The notes: generated by a model from the letters alone, not told the origin. Counted from the first letter of the stretch, positions 24,188 through 32,752 are shown. The stretch: DNA of 33,177 bases from Geothermobacter hydrogeniphilus (GCF_002898515.1 NZ_PPFX01000047.1:1-33177); one strand, 5' to 3'. Translations and numbers: made by a program.

Positions 24188-25732
24188 ATGCCTCCGCCCG
24201 GAAAAACTCACCGCCCCGCCGAAATCGGCGTCAAGGTGCTGCTCGACAAAACCACGCCCTGTTACCATTTCTCCGCCACCCTGCAGAACAACCAGGTCGA
24301 ATGCCGCGCCAGCCTCAAGATCCTCGACAGCGGCAAACCGCCCGCGCCGCGGGAGCTGATCACCATTCTCAACCAGGCCGGCGTGACCGAGAGCCTCGAC
24401 CTGGAGCGCCTGGCCATCTTCTGTGCCGAGGCGGCCCGGGGCACCAACCAGTCAGATGTCCTGCTGGCGACCGGGACGCCCCCCTCGGCCGGAATCGACG
24501 GCTGGTTCGAGGCCGCGGTCCGAACGACGTCGGACGAAGCCGAATTCAACCGGGACGAAAAAGGGAATATCGATTTTCGCACTCGGGACAGCTTCACCAA
24601 TGTCGAACCGGGCGACCTGATCGGCATCATCCATCCCCCCCGGGCGGGAACCCCCGGCCTCACCGCCCATGGACAACCGATTGAGCCGCGCATGGGCATC
24701 CCCCTCGATATCCGGGCCGGCGAGGGCGCGCGGCTCGACCCCGACCAGGGGAAAGCCTTCGCCACCCGGGCCGGCCGCGTCATTCTTGAGAACAACGTCC
24801 TGACCGTTTCGGAACAGCTCATCGTTCCCGGCGACCTCGACCTGGAGACCGGCAACATCGACTTCAACGGTTTCGTCGAAGTTCGCGGCGATGTGCTGGA
24901 CGGCTTTCACATCAAGGCCGCCAAGGGGATCAAGGTTGCCGGTAATGTCGGGGCCTGCCGGCTCGAATCCGGCGGCCCGGTCGAGATCGGCAGCGCCTCC
25001 GGCAAGGGCAAGGGGGAAATCCGTTGCCAAGGCCCGCTAAAAACCCGCTACCTCAACGAGGTGCTGGTCGAATGCCGGGGCGATGTGACCGTCAGCCATG
25101 AAATCCGCAACGCGACGGTCAAGGCAACCGGGCGGATCATGGTCCCCCGCGGCACCATTTTCGGGGGCGAAACGGTGGCCCTCGAAGGGGTCGAGGCACG
25201 CCACTTAGGGTCGGTTTCGGGGCACCGCACCATCGTGACCGCCGGTGTCTATTTCCCCGAAGAGGACCGGCTCAACCACTTACTCTACCGGCTGAAGAGT
25301 ACCGGTTCCCAGATCCAGCGGATCGATGACACACTCGGCCCCCTCGATCCCGGCAAACAAAAACTGCAGGCACTGCGCGAAGCCCTGCAACTTCGCATCG
25401 ACATCCTCACCGAACGCAAACAGAAGCTGCTCGCAGAAAAGGAAACGGTCAAAAAGGAACTCGACCGTTTCAAACCGCAGGAACATCCGACCGCCAACCC
25501 GAAGATCAATGCCGGCGCCAGCCTCCGCGAGGGGGTCATTCTCAAGCTCGGCGACCAGGTCGAAGAAATACAGATCGAACGGGGGCCGGTCTCGGTGATC
25601 GCGAACCATACCGGCGACGGCCTGCACTATCTCAAGCTGACACCGCTCAAGGTCTCGGCCGAGAAACTTGAGGCCGAGCTGGAAGAAAAGGGAATAGAAA
25701 CCGGGAAAATCGACCGGGAGAATGCTCAATGA
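24188..25732 (+). CDS. FapA/DUF342 family protein
   Basis: 514 residues, cytoplasmic. The middle third is a parallel beta-helix with repeating short turns (LIVPGDLDLETGNIDFNGFVEVRGDV, IKAAKGIKVAGNVG, EVLVECRGDVTVSHEI), typical of DUF342. A long coiled coil runs about 360-428, and a small beta domain ends the protein. In Vibrio, the family member FapA (flagellar assembly protein A) promotes flagellar synthesis; the cellular role here is inferred only. The probable sigma-28 promoter upstream supports a motility link. GGGGGAC serves as ribosome binding site. The stop overlaps the next start as ATGA. Confidence 0.9.
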   Translation: MPPPGKTHRPAEIGVKVLLDKTTPCYHFSATLQNNQVECRASLKILDSGKPPAPRELITILNQAGVTESLDLERLAIFCAEAARGTNQSDVLLATGTPPSAGIDGWFEAAVRTTSDEAEFNRDEKGNIDFRTRDSFTNVEPGDLIGIIHPPRAGTPGLTAHGQPIEPRMGIPLDIRAGEGARLDPDQGKAFATRAGRVILENNVLTVSEQLIVPGDLDLETGNIDFNGFVEVRGDVLDGFHIKAAKGIKVAGNVGACRLESGGPVEIGSASGKGKGEIRCQGPLKTRYLNEVLVECRGDVTVSHEIRNATVKATGRIMVPRGTIFGGETVALEGVEARHLGSVSGHRTIVTAGVYFPEEDRLNHLLYRLKSTGSQIQRIDDTLGPLDPGKQKLQALREALQLRIDILTERKQKLLAEKETVKKELDRFKPQEHPTANPKINAGASLREGVILKLGDQVEEIQIERGPVSVIANHTGDGLHYLKLTPLKVSAEKLEAELEEKGIETGKIDRENAQ

Positions 25733-26181
25733 AAATCATGGAGATTGAAGACATCATCCTGCAGATGGTCCAGATGGAACTTCAGGCCATGCATTTCTAC
25801 CAGCATGCCGCAGGATGTCTGCAGGACGAGGATGCGAGATTTCATTTCGAACTGCTGGCTGATGAGGAGATGGAACATGCCCGCAGCTTCCATGCCCTGT
25901 TGCCGAGTCCGACAGCCGTTTCGTTTGCGGAGATGGTGAAGGCCCCGCCGCAACCCTGCGATGAGATCGACTGCGCGGCACTGGCCGACTTCGACCAGCT
26001 CCAGGCCCTGGAAATGGCTTTGCGGCTGGAAAGGAAAGTCGAACAGGATCTTCGGCTGCGCAGCGAAACAATCGTCGACGCACAGGCCCGGGCCGTGCTG
26101 GAGAAAAATATCTATTCAACCGAGGGCCACGCCCTGCTGATCGCCGAGGATCTCGAACGGCTGCGGCGGTCCGACGGGTAA
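25729..26181 (+). CDS. Ferritin-like/rubrerythrin-type diiron protein
   Basis: 150 residues, nearly all helical. Potential iron ligands are Glu17 (QMELQAMHFY), Glu47 and His50 (DEEMEHARSF, an EExxH-type motif), Glu95 (ALEMALRLERKVEQDL) and Glu132/His134 (YSTEGHALL). It lacks the C-terminal rubredoxin domain of full rubrerythrin. Likely roles are peroxide reduction or iron handling, as in other single-domain rubrerythrin-like proteins, but spacing of the last ligands is not canonical. The start overlaps the fapA-type stop (ATGA), so it belongs to that operon; an in-frame ATG at 25738 is an alternative. The gap 26182-26363 to the convergent MFS gene holds nothing I recognise. Confidence 0.82.
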   Translation: MKIMEIEDIILQMVQMELQAMHFYQHAAGCLQDEDARFHFELLADEEMEHARSFHALLPSPTAVSFAEMVKAPPQPCDEIDCAALADFDQLQALEMALRLERKVEQDLRLRSETIVDAQARAVLEKNIYSTEGHALLIAEDLERLRRSDG

Positions 26182-26363
26182 ACGTGATGTTGCTCAGCGA
26201 GCCTCGGAGTTATTCAAGCCGCCGTTGCTGACGGTTGTCACCTCAACAGAAGCGTCCCCCTCCGACACTGGTTGCCCCCCTTTCACGTCCACTTCACGAC
26301 TTCTGGTTTCAACTCACGGGTCAATCAGGTTACCCCGCGTCCTCCCGGTCACGAATCACACAG

Positions 26364-27593
26364 TTAGTTTTCCGTTCGGCCTGGAAGCAGCATGGCCAGC
26401 AGCGCGGCCAGTAGCGTCAACCCGCCCGCTATAAAATAAGCTGGCGAGAAGGAACCGACCGCCTCGGCCAGCACCCCCGCCAAACCGGGGCCGACTGTCT
26501 GTCCGGCAGCAAAAAAGAAGGTGATCAGAGAGAAGGCCATGGCCGCTCGTTGAAGGCCGAAGAAATCACCGACTGCGGCAGCCATGATCGTCGGGATGGC
26601 GAAGACCGAAAACCCGTAAAGAAGGATGGAAAGAATCAGCGTCACTTCGCCGAGGCCACTGCCGGCAAGCAGGTAGGCGCAGGATTGGACCAGGAAGACC
26701 AGCGCCAGACCAGCCTTGCGTCCGATACGGTCTGAGAGTACGCCGAAAGCGATCCCCGAGAAAATACTCAGCAGGCCGACCAGGGACCAGTAGAAGCCGG
26801 CGGTTGCCTCGTTCAGGCCATATTCCTCGACCATGCTGGTGACGATGAAGGTGCCGTAAACCATGTAGGTCGCACCGAAGACCAGGTAGAGCAGACCGAG
26901 CAGCAGCAGCAGCTTACCATGGCCTTGCTCACGTGCAGGGGATTGCGGACCTGAGGCCGGCCCAGTCTCACCGAGCGGCTCAAGACCCAGCGTTTTCGGG
27001 TCATTACGCAGCATCCAGGAGACCAGCAATGCGATCCCCGCAACCATCCCCCCGAGGCAGAGCCAGCCGATCCGCCAGCCATTCGTACCGAAAGCCGCAT
27101 TGAGGCGGGGCACAAGGAAACCGGCAAAGATGATGGCCACACCATTTCCGGAAATCATCAGCCCGGCAGCACGGCCCCGCAAGACCGGCCGGAACCAGTG
27201 GGAAACCAGCACCATGGCGGGGATATTGGCCATACCGCTGCCGAATCCGACCAGGGCATAGCAGATCAGAATGGGTTGGAACCGGCTGGCGGCACTGACC
27301 GTCAGCATGCATGCAGCGATCAGCAACAGTCCCAGGCTGATGGTCAGACGCGGGCGCAAGCGTTTCAGCAGGCGTGGTGCCAGCGCCACCGCAACCAGGT
27401 AACCGATAAAATTGGCGGTACTGATCAGCCCCATGCGATCATAACCCAAGGCCAGGTCAGTCCGCATCCCCGGCAGCAGCATGGCGTAGGCGAAGCGCGC
27501 CAGGCCGAGGCAGGCGAACAGCGTCAGAAACCCGGACAGGACAATGATCCAAGCATAGTGCAACTGGAAATGCCGAGGGCAGGAAGAGCGCAT
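26364..27593 (-). CDS. Major facilitator superfamily transporter
   Basis: 409 residues with 12 predicted membrane helices in two six-helix halves, joined by a polar loop at about 205-225 (GETGPASGPQSPAREQGHGK). The first helix region LARFAYAMLLPGM resembles the YbfB/YjiJ-type MFS proteins, and the loop GVLSDRIGRKAG between helices 8 and 9 is the typical MFS motif. The substrate cannot be read from sequence. GGAGGT precedes the ATG at 27593. It is a single gene divergent from the DjlA-like gene. Confidence 0.9.
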   Translation of the reverse strand: MRSSCPRHFQLHYAWIIVLSGFLTLFACLGLARFAYAMLLPGMRTDLALGYDRMGLISTANFIGYLVAVALAPRLLKRLRPRLTISLGLLLIAACMLTVSAASRFQPILICYALVGFGSGMANIPAMVLVSHWFRPVLRGRAAGLMISGNGVAIIFAGFLVPRLNAAFGTNGWRIGWLCLGGMVAGIALLVSWMLRNDPKTLGLEPLGETGPASGPQSPAREQGHGKLLLLLGLLYLVFGATYMVYGTFIVTSMVEEYGLNEATAGFYWSLVGLLSIFSGIAFGVLSDRIGRKAGLALVFLVQSCAYLLAGSGLGEVTLILSILLYGFSVFAIPTIMAAAVGDFFGLQRAAMAFSLITFFFAAGQTVGPGLAGVLAEAVGSFSPAYFIAGGLTLLAALLAMLLPGRTEN

Positions 27594-27696
27594 GCAGAAA
27601 ACCTCCGGTCAGCAGAACGCCATGCTAACATGCTTTCCCGATGTTCTCCAACGTGCTATAAAAGTTGCCGTTTACCCAAGGAAAGGATGAATCAGG

Positions 27697-28476
27697 ATGA
27701 GTTGGTTATCAGGCATTATCGGCGGCGGCATCGGTGCCATGCTGGGCGGACCGTTCGGCGCCCTGATCGGCGCCGCCATCGGCGCTTCGATGGGCGGTGG
27801 CCAGACCCGACCGCAACTCGAAGGCGGCTACGCCGGCGGCATTCATCCTTCCCAGCAGAAGCAGATGCTCTTTTTCACCGCCGCCTTTTCGATGGTCGGC
27901 AAGCTGGCCAAAGCCGACGGCCGGGTCTGCGATGACGAGATCGCCGCCATCCGCCGCATTGCCAGGGACGCCATGGGGCTCGACGAGCAGACCCGCCGCT
28001 TCGCTATCGAGATTCTCAACCAGAGCAAACAGAGCCCCGAATCCTTCGGCGACTACGCCCGCCAGTTCGGCGAACTCTTCTGGCAGCAGCAGGACATGTG
28101 CCAGTTCATGATGAGTTTCCTGTTCGAGGTCGCCATGGCCGACGGCAGCCTGCATCCCGAAGAGGAGCGGATGCTGCTGGAAGCGAAGCAGGCCTTCCGT
28201 CTGCCCGACGCCATCTACCAGTCCCTCTACGCGCGCTACGTCGGCCACCAGCGCCCGGGCAGCCTCGGTCTGGAGGAGCATTACCGGACCCTCGGCGTCA
28301 GCAGCGACATCAGCGATGCCGACCTGAAGAAGCTCTACCGGAAAAAGGTCGCCGAATACCACCCGGACCGAATCGAGGGCAAGGGCCTGCCGCCGGAATT
28401 CATCAAGTTCGCCAACGACAAACTGGCCGAGATCAACGCCGCCTACGAGGCGATCCGCAAGGCGCGCGGACTCTGA
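27697..28476 (+). CDS. djlA: DjlA-like membrane-anchored J-domain co-chaperone
   Basis: 259 residues. The N-terminus (4-35) is a Gly/Ala-rich hydrophobic stretch with glycine-zipper spacing (GIIGGGIGAMLGGPFGALIGAAIGASMGGG), acting as membrane anchor. A TerB-like helical domain follows at about 55-185 (KADGRVCDDEIAAIRRIA, VAMADGSLHPEEERML). A J domain is at the C-terminus (about 193-259) with HPD at 222-224, which stimulates DnaK ATPase. The order anchor-TerB-J matches DjlA. It is monocistronic. A short AAAAGGGG/CCCCTTTT hairpin follows at 28493-28522. Confidence 0.93.
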   Translation: MSWLSGIIGGGIGAMLGGPFGALIGAAIGASMGGGQTRPQLEGGYAGGIHPSQQKQMLFFTAAFSMVGKLAKADGRVCDDEIAAIRRIARDAMGLDEQTRRFAIEILNQSKQSPESFGDYARQFGELFWQQQDMCQFMMSFLFEVAMADGSLHPEEERMLLEAKQAFRLPDAIYQSLYARYVGHQRPGSLGLEEHYRTLGVSSDISDADLKKLYRKKVAEYHPDRIEGKGLPPEFIKFANDKLAEINAAYEAIRKARGL

Positions 28477-28492
28477 GCGGCAGGTACCGCCG

Positions 28493-28522
28493 AAAAGGGG
28501 CTTGACAAAATCCACCCCTTTT
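28493..28522 (+). terminator. Short hairpin after djlA
   Basis: AAAAGGGG (28493-28500) and CCCCTTTT (28515-28522) form an 8-bp stem with a 14-base loop, ending in T residues. The loop contains the TTGACA considered as -35 of the asd leader promoter, so termination and initiation signals appear to overlap here. Confidence 0.5.
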
Positions 28523-28531
28523 GGGCAGACT
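28502..28531 (+). promoter_or_regulatory. Possible promoter for the asd leader
   Basis: TTGACA at 28502-28507 is a perfect -35 box. The best -10 at 17-18 bases spacing is poor (GCAGAC or CAGACT). Initiation would be near 28538, almost at the leader ATG, so the leader peptide could be leaderless. Confidence 0.4.
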
Positions 28532-28538
28532 GCAGCGC

Positions 28539-28634
28539 ATGCTGACCTGCACTCTCAAGAATAAACGGACCAAGACCACCACCCCGACCGTCAAACCGGG
28601 GCGGACGATGGTCTGTGTCCAGGGAGTTGCGTAG
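28539..28634 (+). CDS. Putative threonine-rich leader peptide of asd
   Basis: A 31-codon ORF starting MLTCTLKNKRTKTTTPTV. Eight residues are Thr, with a cluster of four within six codons (ACC AAG ACC ACC ACC CCG ACC lies at 28569-28589). Asd supplies the threonine branch, so Thr codons are the expected control codons. The stop TAG at 28632-28634 is followed 29 bp later by an intrinsic terminator. Inside the ORF two RNA segments can pair with each other and with the terminator arm, the standard attenuator layout. No ribosome binding site is seen. There is no protein homology to support it, only arrangement and composition. Confidence 0.6.
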   Translation: MLTCTLKNKRTKTTTPTVKPGRTMVCVQGVA

Positions 28635-28698
28635 CGCTCAGCGACAAGTCACGCAATAAACCGACGGCCACGGATCATCAGGATCTGTGGCCGTTTTT
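28567..28698 (+). promoter_or_regulatory. Attenuator: segments 1 to 4 and terminator ahead of asd
   Basis: Segment 1 GGACCAAGACC (28567-28577, contains Thr codons) can pair with segment 2 GGTCTGTGTCC (28610-28620) at 9 of 11 positions. Segment 2 can pair with segment 3 GGCCACGGATC (28666-28676) at 10 of 11, counting G-U. Segment 3 is the left arm of a 13-bp intrinsic terminator (ACGGCCACGGATC, loop ATCAG, GATCTGTGGCCGT, one G-U; 28664-28694), followed by TTTT. The inferred logic: a ribosome stalled on Thr codons frees segment 2 to block the terminator. Confidence 0.65.
28664..28698 (+). terminator. Intrinsic terminator in the asd leader
   Basis: 13-bp stem with a 5-base loop and a run of five T residues, the last pairing at the stem base. 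The T-tract end was the target of family A copy 7. Confidence 0.88.
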
Positions 28699-28702
28699 AT
28701 TT

Positions 28703-28864
28703 CCTGAATCAGTGAGCTTGTCACCGGCGAATAGCGCAAGTCATTGACCTGTCTGCGCTTCCCAAAAATCACCGGCGAACCTATGGGTGCGCCTTAGATT
28801 TTTGAAAAGCGCATTCAGGCCAAGCACTTACACTCTTCATCCGACACAAACCCACTGATTCAGG
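28703..28864 (-). mobile_element. MITE-like palindromic element, family A copy 7 (complete)
   Basis: 162-bp reverse copy with ends CCTGAATCAGTGAG and CCCACTGATTCAGG. A perfect 5-bp duplication TATTT flanks it (28698-28702 and 28865-28869). It is inserted just after the T-run of the leader terminator and ends 52 bp before asd. Confidence 0.95.
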
Positions 28865-28916
28865 TATTTCCCCCGGCCCGGTCGGGGCGGAAAACCCCTT
28901 TCAAGGAGCGAGCACA

Positions 28917-30017
28917 ATGAACGTCGGATTTATCGGTTGGCGCGGCATGGTCGGCTCGGTGCTGATGCAGCGCATGCAGGAAGAGAACGATTTCGCCGCC
29001 ATCAACCCGGTCTTCTTTTCCACCTCTCAGGTCGGCCAGGACGCGCCCTTCGACGCCGGAAAACTGCTCGATGCCGGCGCCATCGATGAGCTGAAAAAGC
29101 TCGATGCCGTCGTCACCTGCCAGGGCGGTGACTACACGAAACAGGTTCACCCGCAGCTGCGTGCCGCCGGCTGGAACGGCATCTGGATCGACGCCGCCAG
29201 CAGCCTGCGGATGGCCGATGACGCGGTCATCATTCTCGACCCGGTCAACCGGGAGGTGATCACCGCCGCCCTGGCCGCTGGAAAGAAGGACTTCATCGGC
29301 GGCAACTGCACTGTCAGCCTGATGCTGATGGCTCTCGGCGGACTGTTCCGCGCCGGGCTGGTCGAATGGCTCACCTCGATGACCTACCAGGCCGCTTCCG
29401 GCGCCGGGGCGCCGAACATGCGCGAACTGCTGGCACAGATGGGACACCTGCATGACAGCGTCGCCGACCAGCTCGCTGACCCGGCTTCGGCGATTCTCGA
29501 CATCGACCGCAAGGTCACCGCCGAGCTGCGCGGCAACGCCATCCCCAGCGACAACTTCGGCTACCCGCTGGCCGGCAGCGTGCTGCCCTGGATCGACCGC
29601 GAGGTCGAAGACGGTCAGAGCCGCGAGGAGTGGAAGGGCTACGCCGAAACCAACAAGATCCTGCGCAGCGAGACCCCGATCCCCATCGACGGCATCTGCG
29701 TTCGCATCGGCGCCATGCGCTGCCACAGCCAGGCCCTGACTATCAAGCTCAACAAAGATATTCCGATGGCCGATATCGAAGATCTGCTCGCCAACGACAA
29801 CCCCTGGGCCGAACTGGTTCCCAACCGCAAGGAAGAAACCCTCGCCAGGCTGACTCCGGCGGCGGTCTCCGGCACCCTCAAAACCCCGGTCGGCCGGGTG
29901 CGCAAGATGAAGATGGGTCCGCAGTACCTCTCCGCCTTCACCTGCGGCGATCAACTGCTGTGGGGCGCCGCCGAGCCGCTGCGACGAATGCTGCGGATCC
30001 TGCGCGAACGCGCCTGA
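28917..30017 (+). CDS. asd: Aspartate-semialdehyde dehydrogenase
   Basis: NADPH-dependent reduction of aspartyl phosphate to aspartate semialdehyde, the branch point to Lys, Met, Thr and diaminopimelate. 366 residues, the E. coli-type form. [16 protein letters not shown] is the nucleotide-binding N-terminus, catalytic Cys131 lies in [17 protein letters not shown], and [16 protein letters not shown] holds the active-site His. AAGGAG is 9 bases before the ATG. The upstream region has a Thr-type attenuator and a MITE copy. The radical SAM gene follows after 3 bp, so the two probably share a transcript. Confidence 0.97.
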   Translation: MNVGFIGWRGMVGSVLMQRMQEENDFAAINPVFFSTSQVGQDAPFDAGKLLDAGAIDELKKLDAVVTCQGGDYTKQVHPQLRAAGWNGIWIDAASSLRMADDAVIILDPVNREVITAALAAGKKDFIGGNCTVSLMLMALGGLFRAGLVEWLTSMTYQAASGAGAPNMRELLAQMGHLHDSVADQLADPASAILDIDRKVTAELRGNAIPSDNFGYPLAGSVLPWIDREVEDGQSREEWKGYAETNKILRSETPIPIDGICVRIGAMRCHSQALTIKLNKDIPMADIEDLLANDNPWAELVPNRKEETLARLTPAAVSGTLKTPVGRVRKMKMGPQYLSAFTCGDQLLWGAAEPLRRMLRILRERA

Positions 30018-30020
30018 ATC

Positions 30021-31175
30021 ATGACCACGATGGAAGACTACCGAGGCTACGAACTGGGTCCGATCCGGCCGCCGAGCGAGGCGATGAGCCTGCTGCTGCG
30101 GGTGACGCGCAACTGTCCGTGGAACAAATGCACCTTCTGCGGCGTCTACAAACGGAAGCCGTTCAGTCTCCGCCCGGTGGCGCACGTCAAGCAGGACATC
30201 GACCGTATCCGGCATCATGTCAGCGCCATCGAGAGCATCATCAACCGGCCCGGCGGAGGAAGCCGGCAGGATCTGCTCGCCCTGCAGCCCGAACAGCCGG
30301 AAAGCGAACAGCTGGCATTCCACTCGGCCCTCAACTGGGTGCGCAGCGGGATGAAATCGGTCTTCCTGCAGGACGCCAACAGCCTGGTTATCAAGCCCGA
30401 TCGGCTGGTTGAAATCCTGCTGTACCTGCGCCAGGCCTTTCCCGGCATCGAACGGATCACCTCCTACGCCCGGTCCCACTCCATTGCCCGCATCAGCGAC
30501 GCGGATATGGCCCGGCTGGCTGCCGCCGGCCTCAACCGGATTCATATCGGCATGGAGTCGGGCGCCGACGAGGTGCTGGAGCTGGTCAAAAAGGGCGTGG
30601 ACAAAGAGACCCAGATTGTTGCCGGGCAGAAGGTGAAACGGGCCGGGATCGAGCTGTCCGAATATTTCATGCCCGGCCTCGGCGGCGACCGCTGCTCCCG
30701 GGGAAACGCCCTGGAGACCGCCGATGCCCTGAACCGGATCAATCCCGATTTCATCCGCATCAGGACCCTGGCGATCTCACCCAGGCTGGACCTGTACAAG
30801 GATTGTCAGGACGGAACCTTTCACCAGATCGGCGACATCCGCATGACCGAAGAACTGCTGCTGTTGCTCGACAACCTGCGCGGCATCACCAGCCGGATCA
30901 AGAGCGATCACATGCTGAACCTGTTCCAGGAGGTCGACGGCCAACTGCCGGACGATCGGGAACGGCTGACCGCCCCGCTGCGCAAGTTTCTGGCGCTGCC
31001 GCCCGAAGAGCAGGTGCTCTATGTCGTCGGCAGACGAACCGGGGTGCTCGCCAATCTCGGCGACCTGAACGATCCGCTGCGCCGCAGTCAGGTGGAAACC
31101 CTCTGCGCCGAAAACAATGTCACCCCGGAAACCCTGGACGCGTTCACCGCCCGGGCCATGGCGCGCATGGTCTGA
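30021..31175 (+). CDS. Radical SAM protein of unknown function
   Basis: 384 residues. The cluster-binding cysteines are Cys32, Cys37 and Cys40 in NCPWNKCTFCGVY, that is CX4CX2C, not the usual CX3CX2C. HIGMESGADEVLELVKKGV at about 175-193 is the classical radical SAM barrel segment, and YFMPGLGGDRCSRGN follows. There is an insertion after the cluster loop at about 65-100. The C-terminal domain has no recognised motif. It is probably cotranscribed with asd (3-bp gap), but nothing links it to the aspartate pathway. An in-frame ATG at 30030 is an alternative start. Confidence 0.88.
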   Translation: MTTMEDYRGYELGPIRPPSEAMSLLLRVTRNCPWNKCTFCGVYKRKPFSLRPVAHVKQDIDRIRHHVSAIESIINRPGGGSRQDLLALQPEQPESEQLAFHSALNWVRSGMKSVFLQDANSLVIKPDRLVEILLYLRQAFPGIERITSYARSHSIARISDADMARLAAAGLNRIHIGMESGADEVLELVKKGVDKETQIVAGQKVKRAGIELSEYFMPGLGGDRCSRGNALETADALNRINPDFIRIRTLAISPRLDLYKDCQDGTFHQIGDIRMTEELLLLLDNLRGITSRIKSDHMLNLFQEVDGQLPDDRERLTAPLRKFLALPPEEQVLYVVGRRTGVLANLGDLNDPLRRSQVETLCAENNVTPETLDAFTARAMARMV

Positions 31176-31199
31176 ACCGGACACCGGTTCCGGACGCAC

Positions 31200-32039
31200 T
31201 CATTCCTTGCCGACCTCTTTCGCCAGCAACCGGCGCAGGTCATCACCCAAAGGGATACGCTCAGCAACCGGGTAGCCACGCTGCTCGATCAACTGTCGCA
31301 GCACCTCAATCCGCTTTTCCGGATAAGGATGTGAAGCCAGCAGTCGAGATGGACGTGGGCCTTTTTTCGCCGCCAACCGGACAAACAGGTCGGTCGCCCC
31401 GGCGGCCTGGCCGTAGCAGGCCACCAGCAACTCCAGGGCGTAGGCGTCGGCAGCCGCTTCCTGGCGGCGGGAATAGCTCGCCTGCCAGGTCAGGAAGAGA
31501 TCGGAGGCCAGCTCCGTCACCCCCGACCGTTCTCCGAACAGCAGCGCCGCGACCGCGGTGATCACCAGCCCCCGCCCCAACTGACGCAGATGATCACGAT
31601 GGGCAAAGTGTCCCAACTCGTGGGCCAGCACCATCGACAGCTCGTTTTCCGACGTCACCTCGTCCAGCAATCCGGAAAAAATCACGATGGTATTGCCCGG
31701 CAGGGCCACGGCATTGACCTGCGGGTCGGAAGACAGCCGCACCCGAAAAATCCGGCCACGCAGGGGAGAGTCGGGCGGCAGAACGGCGGTCAGGGCATCG
31801 AGCCTCCGCTGCAGCGGAGCTGCTTCCCGCGCCGGAAACTGCCGCCGGGCATAGTCCCCCAGCCAGCCTTCGACCCGCGGCGGCAGATGATCGACGGTCA
31901 GGTCGACCGCCAGCCCGAGGCCGCCGAACACCAGCAGACAGAGCAGCAGCAGACCGCCCAGCAGCCAGGCCAGCTCGGCCAGCGGATGGGTTTTCGAGAC
32001 ATTGACGTTTTCGTCGGGGAGTCGGGGGGTGAATTTCAT
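31200..32039 (-). CDS. M48-family membrane-associated metallopeptidase
   Basis: 279 residues. One membrane helix (about 23-47) anchors the N-terminus. The zinc motif HELGH is at 140-144, with the probable third ligand Glu194 in SRRQEAAADAYALEL. ALPGNTIVIFSGLLDEVTSENELSMVLAHE is typical of the M48 Oma1/LoiP/HtpX-like peptidases. It probably degrades damaged envelope proteins. The start at 32039 removes an extension that lies in family B repeat DNA; the ribosome binding site (GGATAAG) is weak. It converges on the radical SAM gene with a 24-bp gap. Confidence 0.92.
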   Translation of the reverse strand: MKFTPRLPDENVNVSKTHPLAELAWLLGGLLLLCLLVFGGLGLAVDLTVDHLPPRVEGWLGDYARRQFPAREAAPLQRRLDALTAVLPPDSPLRGRIFRVRLSSDPQVNAVALPGNTIVIFSGLLDEVTSENELSMVLAHELGHFAHRDHLRQLGRGLVITAVAALLFGERSGVTELASDLFLTWQASYSRRQEAAADAYALELLVACYGQAAGATDLFVRLAAKKGPRPSRLLASHPYPEKRIEVLRQLIEQRGYPVAERIPLGDDLRRLLAKEVGKE

Positions 32040-32071
32040 CTGCTTATCCGGATTACGAGAAAATAAAGAAT

Positions 32072-32255
32072 GCCGCCAAGACGCCAAGGGCGCCAAGAAG
32101 GTCAAAACCTTGATTTAACGCAGAGGCGGAGAGGGGCTGAGACAGAGAGAAAAGCTTTTGAGGGATTTGAAAAACTGAACAGATCTAACCCTGTTTTCTC
32201 TCCTGTCCTGCGTCTCTCTTAAAAGATTTCTTGGCGTCCTTGGCGTCTTGGCGGC
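32072..32255. repeat. Family B long inverted repeat, copy 3
   Basis: Begins GCCGCCAAGACGCCAAGGG and ends CCTTGGCGTCTTGGCGGC, perfect arms of about 16 bp, with inner blocks GAGGCGGAGAGG and the AT-rich centre diverged from copies 1 and 2. It lies between the M48 gene and the UPF0145 pair and is likely transcribed from the latter. Confidence 0.85.
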
Positions 32256-32275
32256 CCAAAAGACCCTGAATCCGG

Positions 32276-32752
32276 TTACTTATTGAACACAACTGCCGTG
32301 CCGTAGGCAATCGCCTCAACACTGCCGACCTGCTTCTTGCGGTTGGCGTTGCGGCCGATGGTGGCGGTTTCGAGCCGCAGGTTGAGAATCATGCCGGCAC
32401 CGCGCTGATGCGCCTCGGCCTTCATCCGCAGGATCGCCTCGCGCCGTGCCCGGTCGACCAGCGATTCGTAGGCCTTGACCCGACCGCCGAAGATATTGCG
32501 CAGGATCGCCAGCAGGCGCTTGAAGTAGTCGATCGAAACCACCGTGCTGCCGCTGACCAGGAAGGCCTGCCGGACCCTACCGGGTGGAAAACTGCCCTCG
32601 GCGGTGACCACGGCCAGGCGAACCAGTTCCCGCTCGCGTTTTTCAATCGATCGGTAGTGGCGCTTTTCGGCGAGACTGCCAGCGGCATACCCCAGGGTCA
32701 GCAAGACGAGAAAAATCACCAGGTCGGGGGACTGGAGAAAGAACTCCACCAT
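32276..32752 (-). CDS. UPF0145 (YbjQ-like) protein with N-terminal membrane helix
   Basis: 158 residues. A membrane helix at about 11-28 (DLVIFLVLLTLGYAAGSLA) precedes the YbjQ-type domain (about 45-158): VVTAEGSFPPGRVRQAFLVSGSTVVS...IFGGRVKAYESLVDRARREAILRMKAEAHQRGAGMILNLRLETATI, ending SVEAIAYGTAVVF. The domain forms rings in solved homologues, but its function is unknown. It lies 9 bp downstream of a soluble paralogue, forming a two-gene operon; the pair probably arose by duplication with a membrane anchor gained by one copy. Confidence 0.88.
   Translation of the reverse strand: MVEFFLQSPDLVIFLVLLTLGYAAGSLAEKRHYRSIEKRERELVRLAVVTAEGSFPPGRVRQAFLVSGSTVVSIDYFKRLLAILRNIFGGRVKAYESLVDRARREAILRMKAEAHQRGAGMILNLRLETATIGRNANRKKQVGSVEAIAYGTAVVFNK

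Noticed and set aside
28860-30545. A 561-codon minus-strand open frame opposite asd and the radical SAM gene
   Set aside because: It is a GC-rich antisense frame over two well-supported genes, without a ribosome binding site or recognisable motif.
32263-32276. CCTGAATCCGG beside family B copy 3
   Set aside because: The similarity to the family A terminus is too short and no other part of the element is present.
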